A DNA stretch of 64,000 nt, from the NCBI GenBank assembly GCA_015056815.1, contig SVFN01000001.1, positions 225,815 through 289,814 of the forward strand. Reading direction: 5' to 3'. The notes below the pieces were generated by a model. That model was not told where the DNA came from. It did no database searches and saw nothing but the letters and a program-made list of their open reading frames with translations. Shown in pieces: positions 44,443 to 53,783 of the stretch; positions within the stretch are counted from its first letter, which is position 1, and every line of letters begins with the position of its first letter. This stretch comes from Lachnospiraceae bacterium (lineage in GTDB: Bacteria; Bacillota; Clostridia; Lachnospirales; Lachnospiraceae). The position numbers and the translations under genes are program-made.

Positions 44443-46701
44443 ATGAAGAAATTCATTATTGCGGTCTGTACCGTGGTACTTCTGGCATTTGTGTGGAACA
44501 AACTCTATTATGAATACGGGATCTATGTGGATCTTCAGCCGAATGCAAGGGTTCGCACGTTTATGAAAACAGAAGGAAAAAGTATCTGCATGGAGCGAAA
44601 CGGAGCCTATGAGCCTTTTGAGATCAGAGGTGTGGACATGGGTATGGGGATTCCGGGAAAGTGGGCGACGGATTTTGCCATTGATGAGGAGACTTATCTG
44701 CGCTGGTTTGCGGATATTCAGGAGATGGGGGCAAATTGCATCCGTATTTATACGATCCCGAATGACGCTTTTTATGAGGCGTTTTATCAGTATAATAACG
44801 GAAGAAAAGAGCCTTTGTATCTGTTGCACGGTGTCTGGATCAACGATTATATTGCCAACTCCCACAGAGATGCTTACGAAGACCTGTATGATTCGCTTTT
44901 ACATGACTGCAGGACAGTAGTGGATATCATACATGGGAGATGCGATATTTCATTAGGGTATGATGGCGTGGGAGCCGGTCAGTACCGCCGGGATATTTCA
45001 CCATGGGTGATCGGATATATTGTAGGGGTTGAATGGGAGCCGAGTCTGGTCACTTACACGAATCAGGTGCATGAAGAGGATACTTCCTTTCGGGGAGAGT
45101 ATCTTTATACAAAAAAAGATGCATCGCCTTTTGAAACGATGTTATGCAAAGTCGGAGACAGAATGCTGAAATATGAAAGTCATAAGTACAAGGCACAGAG
45201 ACTGCTTGCTTTTTCAAACTGGCCGACTACAGATCCCTTTTCCTATTCCGCTCCGGTGATCGTGTACAGACATAAGGTGGCAAGTGTGGATCCGGAGCAT
45301 ATCGGCTGTTCCGACAAAGTGGTGAGCGGCATGTTTGCATCTTATCATGTTTATTCTTATTACCCGGATTATCTGGAAGTGATGAAGGAACTGGAAAAAT
45401 ATACCGGGAAAGAGATTGAGGAACGGATGAGTATTGCCAGGAAACACTCCATCGATTGCCACATGGCGCAGAGAAGTGCCCCGCGCATCGAGAAATATCT
45501 GTATCATGCGGATTACTATGACAATAGTGGCAGGTACAATACGTATCTCGCCTATTTGCGGGCGTTAAACCGTTATCATTCCCTTCCGGTAGTGATCTCG
45601 GAATATGGCGTGACTACCGGGCGCGGAATGGCGCAGGTGGACAAAAATACAAACCGTAACCAGGGACATATGACGGAGGAGGAGCAGGGACAGGCGCTGG
45701 TCGAGTGCTATAAGGACATCATGGAAGCAGGCTGCGCCGGAAGCTGTGTGTTTACCTGGCAGGATGAATGGTTTAAGAGGACCTGGAACACCATGCATGC
45801 CATTGATTTAAACAAGACCCCCTTCTGGAGCGATTATCAGACCAACGAGCAGTATTTTGGACTTCTGGCATTTGACCCGGGGGAGGAAAAAACGATCTGT
45901 CAGGTGGATGGTGATATCTCGGAATGGAAAAAAAGAGATCTGGTATTGAAACAGGATAAGATGAGTCTTTTTATGAAATATGATGAGAGGTATCTGTATC
46001 TGCTGATCCGTAAGAAAGATCTGAATCCGGAGAAAGACGTTCTTTATATCCCGTTTGATACCACTCCGAAAAGCGGAAGCACGTATTGTGAAAATTTTGA
46101 TATAGATTTTGAAAGAGAATGCGATTTTCTGCTTGTAATCGACGGAAAAGAAGACAGCAGACTATTGGTTCAAAAACGTTATGAAACGTTGTATGCCCGT
46201 TACGGCAAGGAGTATTATGCCACCAATCCTTATGTGGAAATTCCGGCAAAAAGGGACTGCGAGTTTACAAACATCTATCTGCCATTGATCCTGGAAGCGG
46301 TATTGACCGACCCGGACAGCGAGGAGCCTACCGGTGAAAAATACGAGACCGGGCGTCTTCGTTATGGTAATTCCAACCCGGACAGCGAAGACTTTGATTC
46401 CCTGTCGGATTTCATGTTTGATGAGAAGGATAACAGTGTGGAGGTCAGGATTGCCTGGGAGCTTCTCAATTTTTCAAATCCGTCGGAAATGATGATACAT
46501 GATGATTATTATGAAAAATACGGGATTGAAAATCTCCAAATCGACAGGATATGGCTGGGGCTTGCGGATAAAAAACAGTCCGGATACCGGATCAGGATGT
46601 CCCCGGTGCTTATGCAGGGCTGGGGAGAAAAGGTGAAAAGTCACGAGCGGCTGAAACGTTCCTATTATATACTCCGGGAATATTGGAAACCACAGGGATA
46701 G
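44443..46701 (+). CDS. Glycoside-hydrolase-like TIM-barrel protein with C-terminal binding domain
   Basis: A 752-residue protein with an N-terminal signal anchor. Residues about 50-480 look like a clan GH-A barrel: FEIRGVDMGMGIPG, MGANCIRIYTIPN, then a putative acid/base Glu199 in GVEWEPSLV and a putative nucleophile Glu387 in VISEYGVTTGRG, followed by FTWQDEWFKRTW. The domain from about 490 resembles CBM9-type binding modules (CQVDGDISEWKKRDLV, then DVLYIPFDTTP). I cannot assign a GH family number. In the cluster it may trim, transfer or hydrolyse the polymer made by the GT2 protein. It is 11 bases after the CotH gene. Confidence 0.75.
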   Translation: MKKFIIAVCTVVLLAFVWNKLYYEYGIYVDLQPNARVRTFMKTEGKSICMERNGAYEPFEIRGVDMGMGIPGKWATDFAIDEETYLRWFADIQEMGANCIRIYTIPNDAFYEAFYQYNNGRKEPLYLLHGVWINDYIANSHRDAYEDLYDSLLHDCRTVVDIIHGRCDISLGYDGVGAGQYRRDISPWVIGYIVGVEWEPSLVTYTNQVHEEDTSFRGEYLYTKKDASPFETMLCKVGDRMLKYESHKYKAQRLLAFSNWPTTDPFSYSAPVIVYRHKVASVDPEHIGCSDKVVSGMFASYHVYSYYPDYLEVMKELEKYTGKEIEERMSIARKHSIDCHMAQRSAPRIEKYLYHADYYDNSGRYNTYLAYLRALNRYHSLPVVISEYGVTTGRGMAQVDKNTNRNQGHMTEEEQGQALVECYKDIMEAGCAGSCVFTWQDEWFKRTWNTMHAIDLNKTPFWSDYQTNEQYFGLLAFDPGEEKTICQVDGDISEWKKRDLVLKQDKMSLFMKYDERYLYLLIRKKDLNPEKDVLYIPFDTTPKSGSTYCENFDIDFERECDFLLVIDGKEDSRLLVQKRYETLYARYGKEYYATNPYVEIPAKRDCEFTNIYLPLILEAVLTDPDSEEPTGEKYETGRLRYGNSNPDSEDFDSLSDFMFDEKDNSVEVRIAWELLNFSNPSEMMIHDDYYEKYGIENLQIDRIWLGLADKKQSGYRIRMSPVLMQGWGEKVKSHERLKRSYYILREYWKPQG

Positions 46702-46727
46702 AAAAACTCCGAAAAGAGGTGAGCACA

Positions 46728-47882
46728 TTGGGAAGCGAAGTGCTGCTATACGGCTACGGGATCGTATGTCTGAGTATGCTGATCTATAATATCATTTATA
46801 ATATCATCATGAAAGGCAAAGACAGAAGAGCCGAAAAAAGAGAACAGATACTGCGGAAAAAAATCTGTATACAGATCGATCGGCTCAAACAAGGACAGGC
46901 GATAGAAACCGGCCATTTTGAATATATGAGGACAAAACTTTCCAATGTCAGCTATCTGATCGCATTCTACCATGCAATGAAAAATTTGCAGGAAGAGCCG
47001 TATAAGGAAGGGTTTTCGGAATACGGGATCAGGATACAGCCCACGCTGATCAGACTGGCGGTTGTTTACAAAGAACGGGAAAGCATGCAGGCGGCCTATT
47101 TTGCCTATGTGCTGTCAAGACTGCAGAGACTGGAAAACGGATATATCGATAAAGCCACAGAAGAAATACTCGTAAATTATATGAAAAAAGACAGTCTGTA
47201 TTGCAGGGTAAATGCACTGCAGGCACTGTGTAATATCGGAACACCCGAGGGCGTTTTCAAAGCACTGAGACTTTTGGATCTGAGAGACGGAGTGCTTCAT
47301 GATAAAGTGATGACAGATATTCTTCTTTCCTATAAGGGAGAGCATGGAGAACTCATCGGATGTTTTTTGAAGCATTTTGAGGAGGTTTCTCCCAGGGTAC
47401 AGCTTCCGGTGATGAATTACATCCGGTTTTGTTCAGACGGATGCCGGGAGAAATTTTATGAGATCCTTATCGATGAAAAACGGGATAAAGAGCTCCGCAT
47501 GTCGGCAATCCGGTATTTTGGAAAGTATTATTATGAGAAAGCGAAGGACAGCCTGATCGCTTTTGTAAAGGATCCTGATCCGCTTAAATGGGAATATGCG
47601 GCAGCGGCAGTATCGGCACTTGCTTTTTACGACGGTGAAGATGTGATCGATACACTTACGGGAGCGGTTCACAGTACCAACTGGTACATTCGTTATAATG
47701 CAGCAGAAAGCCTGACGGCACATCAGCTGGATTACAGTGACCTGATCGGAATCGTGGGTGGTACTGACCGTTTCGCAAGAGAAATGGTGATGTATCGTCT
47801 GGAAGAAAAGAGAATGGAAGAAGAAGCAGTTGATGAAGCAAAAATGCAGGAGGGTATCATGAGACAGGAGGACGCATTATGA
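46728..47882 (+). CDS. HEAT-repeat protein with N-terminal membrane anchor
   Basis: A protein of about 384 residues. One membrane segment (about 8-28, YGIVCLSMLIYNIIYNIIM) is followed by a basic stretch and then helical HEAT-type repeats, clearest in the second half: YCRVNALQALCNIGTPEGV, and KWEYAAAAVSALAFYDGEDV followed by WYIRYNAAESLTAHQLDY. Such repeats bind proteins; here the partner could be the glycosyltransferase whose gene overlaps its end by 4 bases. The start is TTG at 46728 behind AGAGGTGA; a TTG at 46683 lies inside the previous gene and lacks a ribosome-binding site. Confidence 0.82.
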   Translation: MGSEVLLYGYGIVCLSMLIYNIIYNIIMKGKDRRAEKREQILRKKICIQIDRLKQGQAIETGHFEYMRTKLSNVSYLIAFYHAMKNLQEEPYKEGFSEYGIRIQPTLIRLAVVYKERESMQAAYFAYVLSRLQRLENGYIDKATEEILVNYMKKDSLYCRVNALQALCNIGTPEGVFKALRLLDLRDGVLHDKVMTDILLSYKGEHGELIGCFLKHFEEVSPRVQLPVMNYIRFCSDGCREKFYEILIDEKRDKELRMSAIRYFGKYYYEKAKDSLIAFVKDPDPLKWEYAAAAVSALAFYDGEDVIDTLTGAVHSTNWYIRYNAAESLTAHQLDYSDLIGIVGGTDRFAREMVMYRLEEKRMEEEAVDEAKMQEGIMRQEDAL

Positions 47883-49315
47883 AAGAATTTATGCAGGCGT
47901 TCTTTAATTGTGTGGGAATCTTTTTTGTTTTCTATATGGTCGGATATGCCAGTTTTTTGTTTCTGTCTGTAACGATGGGGAGCATTGAGCTGAATGGAAC
48001 AAAACGGCGCAATCTTTTGAAAAACGAACTGCAGGGAGAATATTATGTTCCGGTATCCATCGTGGTCCCGGCGCACAACGAAGGTATTACGATTGAGTCT
48101 ACGATCCATTCTCTACTGGCATTGGATTATAAATTATATGAGATCGTGGTGGTAGATGATGGCTCTACGGATAATACATCAGATGTTGTAAGGGAAACCT
48201 TTCATATGAAGCACATCAGCCGGCCGGTTCAAAGAAAACTGAAATGTCAGCCGGTGGAAACGATCTTTGAGACAAGGGAATATAAGGTGCCGATCACGTT
48301 GATCCGCAAGAAAAACGGCGGCAAAGCAGATGCTTTGAACATGGGGATCAATGCAGCCAGATATCCGTATTTTTTATGCATGGACGCGGATTCGGTATTA
48401 CAGAGAGATTCTCTGAAAAAAATCGTAAGACCGGTTCTGGAAGATGAAAAGATCGTGGCGGTAGGCGGTGCGGTACGTCCCTGCAATGATGCAAAGATCG
48501 TGGACGGGCAGGTTGTACAGTATCATATGCCCAAAAAGATCCTTCCGGCCATGCAGGTTTTGGAGTATGACCGTTCCTTTCTGGCAGCGAGGATCTTTTT
48601 TGACAAATTTAACGGAAGTATCATTATTTCAGGTGCATTCGGGCTCTTCAAAAAAGATGTCGTGATCGCGGCAGGAGGATATGATGCCACGACTATGGGA
48701 GAGGATATGGAGCTGGTCGTAAAACTTCATACCTATTGCAGGGAATGTAATATTCCCTACCGGATCCGGTATGCCACAGACGCGATCTGCTGGACGCAGG
48801 CGCCGGAAAAACTTTCGGATCTTCGGAAACAAAGAAGAAGGTGGCATATAGGACTTTATCAGAGCATGATGAAACACAGACAGATCCTTGCCAATCCCAA
48901 ATACGGCTTTGTCAGTTATGTTTCCTATTTTTACTTTCTGATTTACGAGCTTCTTTCGCCCTATATCGAAGTGTTTGGAACATTAACCATGATTCTGGCG
49001 TGCGCCACGGGAATGCTGAATCTGCCTTTTATGCTGATGTATCTTGGCATATATGTGGCATATTCCGCGATCCTGTCACTGACGGCTTTCTTCTCAAGGG
49101 TCCATACGATTGATCTGCAGCTGAGTTTTCGTGATGCGCTTAAGGCAGCGGTGCTCTGCGTGATCGAAATATCATTCCTGCGGTTTGTGATGGCGTGGGT
49201 ACGTACGACGGCACTGATCGGCTATCGCAAGAAGAAAAATCAATGGGGACAGATCGAACGTAAGAAGATAAACCTGAGTAATACAGGCATACAGACAAAT
49301 GGCAGAAAATCATGA
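47879..49315 (+). CDS. Processive family 2 glycosyltransferase
   Basis: A 478-residue membrane glycosyltransferase of the cellulose/chitin/hyaluronan/PNAG synthase type. One membrane helix at the N-terminus precedes the GT-A domain: VPVSIVVPAHNEG, VVVDDGSTD near residue 95, the DxD in MDADSVLQ, TMGEDMELVVKL (the catalytic ED) and the acceptor motif QRRRW. Three or four membrane helices follow. There is no PilZ domain for direct c-di-GMP binding. It overlaps the HEAT gene and is followed by an EAL gene. The sugar used cannot be predicted from the sequence. Confidence 0.92.
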   Translation: MKEFMQAFFNCVGIFFVFYMVGYASFLFLSVTMGSIELNGTKRRNLLKNELQGEYYVPVSIVVPAHNEGITIESTIHSLLALDYKLYEIVVVDDGSTDNTSDVVRETFHMKHISRPVQRKLKCQPVETIFETREYKVPITLIRKKNGGKADALNMGINAARYPYFLCMDADSVLQRDSLKKIVRPVLEDEKIVAVGGAVRPCNDAKIVDGQVVQYHMPKKILPAMQVLEYDRSFLAARIFFDKFNGSIIISGAFGLFKKDVVIAAGGYDATTMGEDMELVVKLHTYCRECNIPYRIRYATDAICWTQAPEKLSDLRKQRRRWHIGLYQSMMKHRQILANPKYGFVSYVSYFYFLIYELLSPYIEVFGTLTMILACATGMLNLPFMLMYLGIYVAYSAILSLTAFFSRVHTIDLQLSFRDALKAAVLCVIEISFLRFVMAWVRTTALIGYRKKKNQWGQIERKKINLSNTGIQTNGRKS

Positions 49316-49365
49316 CCGAAAACTGCTTGGAACAGAGCGAATAGTGAGATAGGAGAATACTTGTT

Positions 49366-51189
49366 TTGGAAGAAAATCAGATTCTTTTTGTAGCCGGGAA
49401 TCCGGACTGCTATCCAATAGAATACTACAATGAAGAAAACGGAGAGTTTGAGGGACTGTTTCCGGATCTTTTACGGGAATTTGCAGAAGAATATGATTAT
49501 GATCTGCGCTATTACGGGACAAAGGACAGGGACATGCGGGAAGAACTGGCGGATGATATACAGGTCGACATTATTTCAGGCTGTACCGAAGCGGAGCAGT
49601 TTCATCATGAACAGGATGGGGAAGTTGTCGTACTGGATACTGTCTATGACGGGAAGCCGGTCAGTTACCGGATGGCTGTGACAAAAGCGGCTCCAAAGAA
49701 ACTGGCAGAGCAGCTTGGGGAGTATGTGACGGCGCTGGATCAACAAAAGATTGAGGGTACTTTGATCACGATCGCCCAAAAAGAGATCACACCGTCAAGC
49801 CCGGTCTGGGCAAAACCCGTTTTGTTTTTGTTCTTGACTGTAGTTGTTCTGCTGATCGCAGAACATATCCGTTTTTTTAAAAATCACCGGAAACAGATGA
49901 AACGCATCATCGAAGAAAAAGAAACCGACATTCTGACAGGGATCGGTAATAAAGATTATCTGGCGGCAAGATTTTCACAGATGATCACGGAAGAAAATCG
50001 AATTTTATACAGTGCCTGTTATTTTTATGTGGATGCAGATCATATGAATCGTATGTCAAGCCGGGCGGAGACAGATGAATTTTTGCAATATATTGCAAGA
50101 GTGTTGAGCCGCAATGCTTCCGCATCGGATCTGATCGCCCGCGTGGCGGACGGAGGGTTCGTAGTATTTCATATGGCACCCGGGGAAGAAGCGGCGGAGA
50201 CATGGTTTGAATCCGCTTTTGAGAAGATGAAAAATTACGCAAAGGACTATAAGAAGCCATTTGTCAGTCAGGTGAATGTGGGCGTATACAGACTGTCACG
50301 CTCGGATGCGGAATTAAGTGAGATCCTTTTCAGGGCGGAGCAGGGAGCCAGAGCTGCCTATAAAGCAGGAGAAGACTGCCGGATCTGTACAGAGGAATTT
50401 CTGGAAAAGATCGAACTGGACCGCAAACTGCAGGCAGATGTGCCAAGGGCTTTGGGGTATGAAGAATTTCAGCTTTATATTCAGTTTTATGTAGAGGCAC
50501 GTACCGGCAGGATCGTGGGAGGAGAAGCTCTTTCAAGATGGGAGCATCCGGAACTCGGTTTTTTGCTTCCGGGCAGATTCGTACCGCTTCTGGAAAAAGA
50601 GGGCATGATCGGACGGCTGGATTATTATACCTTTGAGAAAGTCTGTGCGTTTCTTGCGAGACTTCATCGACATGGGCAGGATCATTTTTTTGTCTCCTGT
50701 AATTTTTCGAGGGATACGATCTCCACGAGTGATTTTTTGCCAAGATGTATGGAAATACTTGACCGGTATGATTTTGACAGAAGCCTTTTGATCTTTGAGA
50801 TTACCGAGAGTGCCATGATCAAAAACATGGAGATCGTAAAACAGAATATTGATGCCGTCAAAGAACTGGGCATGAGTCTTTCTTTGGACGATTTCGGGCA
50901 GGGCTTTACTTCTTTATTTGATTTTAAGGAAATTCCCATGGACGTTTTGAAGCTGGACAAGACATTGATCGATATGCTGGAATTTAAAGAAGGTAAAGTA
51001 CTGATCGAAGCTATGATCCAGGTGGGACATTCTCTGGGAATCAGTGTTCTTGCGGAAGGTGTTGAAAATGATGAACAGGTGGAGAGTCTGCGGATGATGG
51101 AGTGTGATGTGATACAGGGGTATCGTTTTTATCAGCCTCTTCCGTATTGGGAAGTTGAGAAAAAACTGAAAGAAAACAGTATCGGTTAA
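49366..51189 (+). CDS. c-di-GMP phosphodiesterase (EAL) with SBP-like sensor and degenerate GGDEF
   Basis: A 607-residue protein: an extracytoplasmic solute-binding-protein-like domain (about 1-140), a membrane helix (about 151-170), a GGDEF-like domain (about 180-330) whose active site reads VADGGFVV and is therefore inactive, and a complete EAL domain with Glu387 in GGEALSRWEH, CNFSR, FEITES, SLDDFGQG, LKLDKT, AEGVE and QGYRFYQ. It should hydrolyse c-di-GMP to pGpG. The start is TTG at 49366 after AGGAGAA; an in-frame stop at 49345 rules out a longer form, so the sensor lacks a signal sequence. It is in the polysaccharide locus. Confidence 0.9.
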   Translation: MEENQILFVAGNPDCYPIEYYNEENGEFEGLFPDLLREFAEEYDYDLRYYGTKDRDMREELADDIQVDIISGCTEAEQFHHEQDGEVVVLDTVYDGKPVSYRMAVTKAAPKKLAEQLGEYVTALDQQKIEGTLITIAQKEITPSSPVWAKPVLFLFLTVVVLLIAEHIRFFKNHRKQMKRIIEEKETDILTGIGNKDYLAARFSQMITEENRILYSACYFYVDADHMNRMSSRAETDEFLQYIARVLSRNASASDLIARVADGGFVVFHMAPGEEAAETWFESAFEKMKNYAKDYKKPFVSQVNVGVYRLSRSDAELSEILFRAEQGARAAYKAGEDCRICTEEFLEKIELDRKLQADVPRALGYEEFQLYIQFYVEARTGRIVGGEALSRWEHPELGFLLPGRFVPLLEKEGMIGRLDYYTFEKVCAFLARLHRHGQDHFFVSCNFSRDTISTSDFLPRCMEILDRYDFDRSLLIFEITESAMIKNMEIVKQNIDAVKELGMSLSLDDFGQGFTSLFDFKEIPMDVLKLDKTLIDMLEFKEGKVLIEAMIQVGHSLGISVLAEGVENDEQVESLRMMECDVIQGYRFYQPLPYWEVEKKLKENSIG

Positions 51190-51252
51190 AAATGTGTGAA
51201 AAAGAATGGATGCAGTATACAGGAAGATGTATTTTGCGGCAGGGGGAAAAGT

Positions 51253-52161
51253 ATGGAAGAAAGGAAGAATCACAGGGGTGAGATCACTTCGGCGATCGGG
51301 ATCCTTATGATCGGGATCGCGATCGTGTATGTGATCAACTGGCTTATAGCGGGCGCCGGACAAATACAGGAAGAAGGGTATGGCCTGTTCAGCTGGGAGC
51401 CTGAGATCGCAGAGAGAAAAGACGATTGGGAAATGCTGTTTGAGTGCATGGAAAAGAGTGATTCCGGTAGTTTGTATCAGCAATTTTCCAAAGAAGCGTT
51501 TAAGGAAGAGATTACCGGGGAATTTGTAAAGGAATTAAAGAAAAGAAACAAACATGTCTATGCGCTCGCGGGGGCACCGGAATGGGCATATGAAACCGAT
51601 GGGAAGCACATCGTTAAATGGCTGAAACGGGTGGCAGTCTTTAATCTGGAGCGGGGAAAAGATGAGAGGATCGATGGTCTGATGATCGATGTGGAGCCTT
51701 ATCTTCTGGAAGAATGGGAACAAAAAGGGGAAGCACGTCAGAAGCTGATGGAAGGATATCTGGAAGGGATCTGTGAAGGCTATGAATATGCGAAGGAGCA
51801 TGGAATTTCCTATCTGGTCTGTATTCCGTCTTTTTATGATGCAACAAATCAAGAAATTCTGGAAATACTGATCGCCCGGGGATGTGACGGCGTAGCCGTC
51901 ATGAATTATGACCGGACAGATGAAGAAGGACAGATCCGCAGGGAAGTGGAACTTGCGAAAAAGTATGAAAAGAGGATCATCAATATTTATGAGCTGCAAA
52001 AGGCCGGCAAACATGACCTTAAGCAGATCAATACCTATGCACAAGAGGGACTGGAGGCGCTATGGCGTTCTTCCGACAGCTTACAACAGGCTTTTTCCTA
52101 CGACAAGCTTCAATTCGCTTACCACTATTACAAACCACTGCGTGAGATGCTGGCCGAATAA
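51253..52161 (+). CDS. Membrane-anchored TIM-barrel-like protein (glycosidase-like)
   Basis: A protein of about 302 residues with a signal anchor (about 10-33, TSAIGILMIGIAIVYVINWL) and an outside domain that looks like a small TIM barrel. GLMIDVEPYLLEEW at the end of a strand puts two acidic residues (Asp, Glu) where glycosidases have catalytic residues, and VAVMNYDRTDEEG later resembles the GH18-type MxYD motif. I cannot assign a family. The ATG at 51253 follows AGGGGGAAAAG. It is the last gene of the polysaccharide locus, 63 bases after the EAL gene. Confidence 0.7.
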   Translation: MEERKNHRGEITSAIGILMIGIAIVYVINWLIAGAGQIQEEGYGLFSWEPEIAERKDDWEMLFECMEKSDSGSLYQQFSKEAFKEEITGEFVKELKKRNKHVYALAGAPEWAYETDGKHIVKWLKRVAVFNLERGKDERIDGLMIDVEPYLLEEWEQKGEARQKLMEGYLEGICEGYEYAKEHGISYLVCIPSFYDATNQEILEILIARGCDGVAVMNYDRTDEEGQIRREVELAKKYEKRIINIYELQKAGKHDLKQINTYAQEGLEALWRSSDSLQQAFSYDKLQFAYHYYKPLREMLAE

Positions 52162-52225
52162 ATAGTACAAACGGAAAAACAGTCACACAAATTTTTACAA
52201 ATCTGTAAAAAAAGTAAAATAATGC

Positions 52226-52254
52226 TAGTCTTACCCAAAAAACTGTGTTATAAT
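52226..52254 (+). promoter_or_regulatory. Possible promoter of the decarboxylase cluster
   Basis: TATAAT at 52249, with only a poor -35 (TAGTCT) 17 bases upstream. The leader contains GCGGA/TCCGC (52263-52290), a weak hairpin. Confidence 0.5.
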
Positions 52255-52334
52255 TTCGAAGATGCGGAATTACGCCTAAGTATGTCCGCAAAAACAGTTA
52301 TTCTTTTTATTAATATAAAATGGAGGTCTGAAAA

Positions 52335-53765
52335 ATGAGTAATTCTTCACAGGCGAGTCAAAGAATTGCAGCTTTGCTCGACGACAACAGTTTCGTTGAG
52401 ATCGGCGCGCAGGTTACTGCGAGAGCTACGGATTTCAACATGAAACCAACTGAGACTCCGGCAGACGGTGTGATCACCGGCTATGGAGTGATTGATGGCA
52501 ATCTTGTGTACGTCTACAGCCAGGACGCTTCCGTAATGAACGGTTCCGTTGGTGAGATGCATGCGAAGAAGATTGTAAACCTCTATAATCTTGCACTTAA
52601 GACGGGAGCACCGGTGATCGGACTGATCGATTCTGCAGGATTAAGATTACAGGAGGCAACAGATGCTTTAAGTGCGTTCGGACGTATCTATATGAAGCAG
52701 ACTCTGGCATCCGGAGTGATTCCGCAGATCACAGCAATCTTTGGCAACTGTGGCGGCGGTCTTGCCCTGATCCCTACTTTGACTGATTTTACATTTATGG
52801 AGAGCAAAAAGGCTAAATTATTTGTGAATTCTCCGAATGCCCTGGATGGCAATTATGCTGAGAAATGCGATACGGCAGCCGCTGACTATCAGTGCAAAGA
52901 GAGCGGCATCGTAGATGCGGCTTCCGATGAAGATACGATCCTTTCCCAGATCAGGGAGTTAGTAAGCCTTCTTCCGGCCAACAATGAAGATGAAGCTTTC
53001 CTGGATGAATGTTCAGATGATCTCAACCGCGCAAGTGATGTGATTGCAAACTGCGTAGGCGATACTTCCATTGCATTATCCGAAATCGCGGATGACAATG
53101 CTTTCTTTGAAGTAAAAGCAGAGTATGCAAAAGATATGGTAACAGGCTTCATCCGTTTAAACGGCAACACGGTAGGTGTGGTTGCAAACCGCGCTGAGGT
53201 GATCGGTGAGGATGGAAAAGCTGCTGAGAAATTCGGCGCGATCCTGACACCGGCCGGCTGTGAGAAAGCAGCGGATATGGTAAACTTCTGTGATGCTTTC
53301 AATATCCCGGTTCTTTCCCTGACCAATGTGGCGGGATATAAGGCAGACAAATGTGCGGAGAAGAGAATCGCACAGGCAGCTGCGAAACTTACTTATGCAT
53401 TTGCAAATGCAACCGTTCCCAAAGTAAATGTGATCATCGGCAAGGCACTCGGAAGTGCTTCCATCGCCATGAACTCCAAAGCGATCGGTGCAGACCTTAC
53501 TATCGCATGGGACAGTGCTGAGATCGGAGCTATGGATGCCAAGAACGCAGCACAGATTATGTACGACGGACAGAGCGCGGATGTGATCGCCGATAAGGCA
53601 AAAGAATATGCAGCACTTCAGACTTCTGCGGCAGGCGCAGCTAAGAGAGGATATGTAGATCAGATCATCAGTGCGGCAGATACCAGAAAATATGTGATCG
53701 GAGCTTTTGAGGTTCTTTTCACGAAGAGAGAAGACCGTCCGACGAAAAAACATGGAACAGTCTAG
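52335..53765 (+). CDS. Carboxyltransferase (MmdA / transcarboxylase 12S type)
   Basis: A 476-residue crotonase-fold carboxyltransferase like the alpha subunit of methylmalonyl-CoA decarboxylase or the 12S subunit of transcarboxylase, which moves CO2 between biotin and an acyl-CoA. N-terminal half: APVIGLIDSAGLRLQEA and NCGGGLALIPTLTDF; C-terminal half: AFNIPVLSLTNVAGY, KLTYAFANATVPKVNVIIG, SASIAMNSKAIGADL. It is about 30-40 residues shorter than classical MmdA, so the acyl-CoA is uncertain. First gene of a five-gene cluster. Confidence 0.88.
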   Translation: MSNSSQASQRIAALLDDNSFVEIGAQVTARATDFNMKPTETPADGVITGYGVIDGNLVYVYSQDASVMNGSVGEMHAKKIVNLYNLALKTGAPVIGLIDSAGLRLQEATDALSAFGRIYMKQTLASGVIPQITAIFGNCGGGLALIPTLTDFTFMESKKAKLFVNSPNALDGNYAEKCDTAAADYQCKESGIVDAASDEDTILSQIRELVSLLPANNEDEAFLDECSDDLNRASDVIANCVGDTSIALSEIADDNAFFEVKAEYAKDMVTGFIRLNGNTVGVVANRAEVIGEDGKAAEKFGAILTPAGCEKAADMVNFCDAFNIPVLSLTNVAGYKADKCAEKRIAQAAAKLTYAFANATVPKVNVIIGKALGSASIAMNSKAIGADLTIAWDSAEIGAMDAKNAAQIMYDGQSADVIADKAKEYAALQTSAAGAAKRGYVDQIISAADTRKYVIGAFEVLFTKREDRPTKKHGTV

Positions 53766-53783
53766 GAAAGGATGATACTTAAT

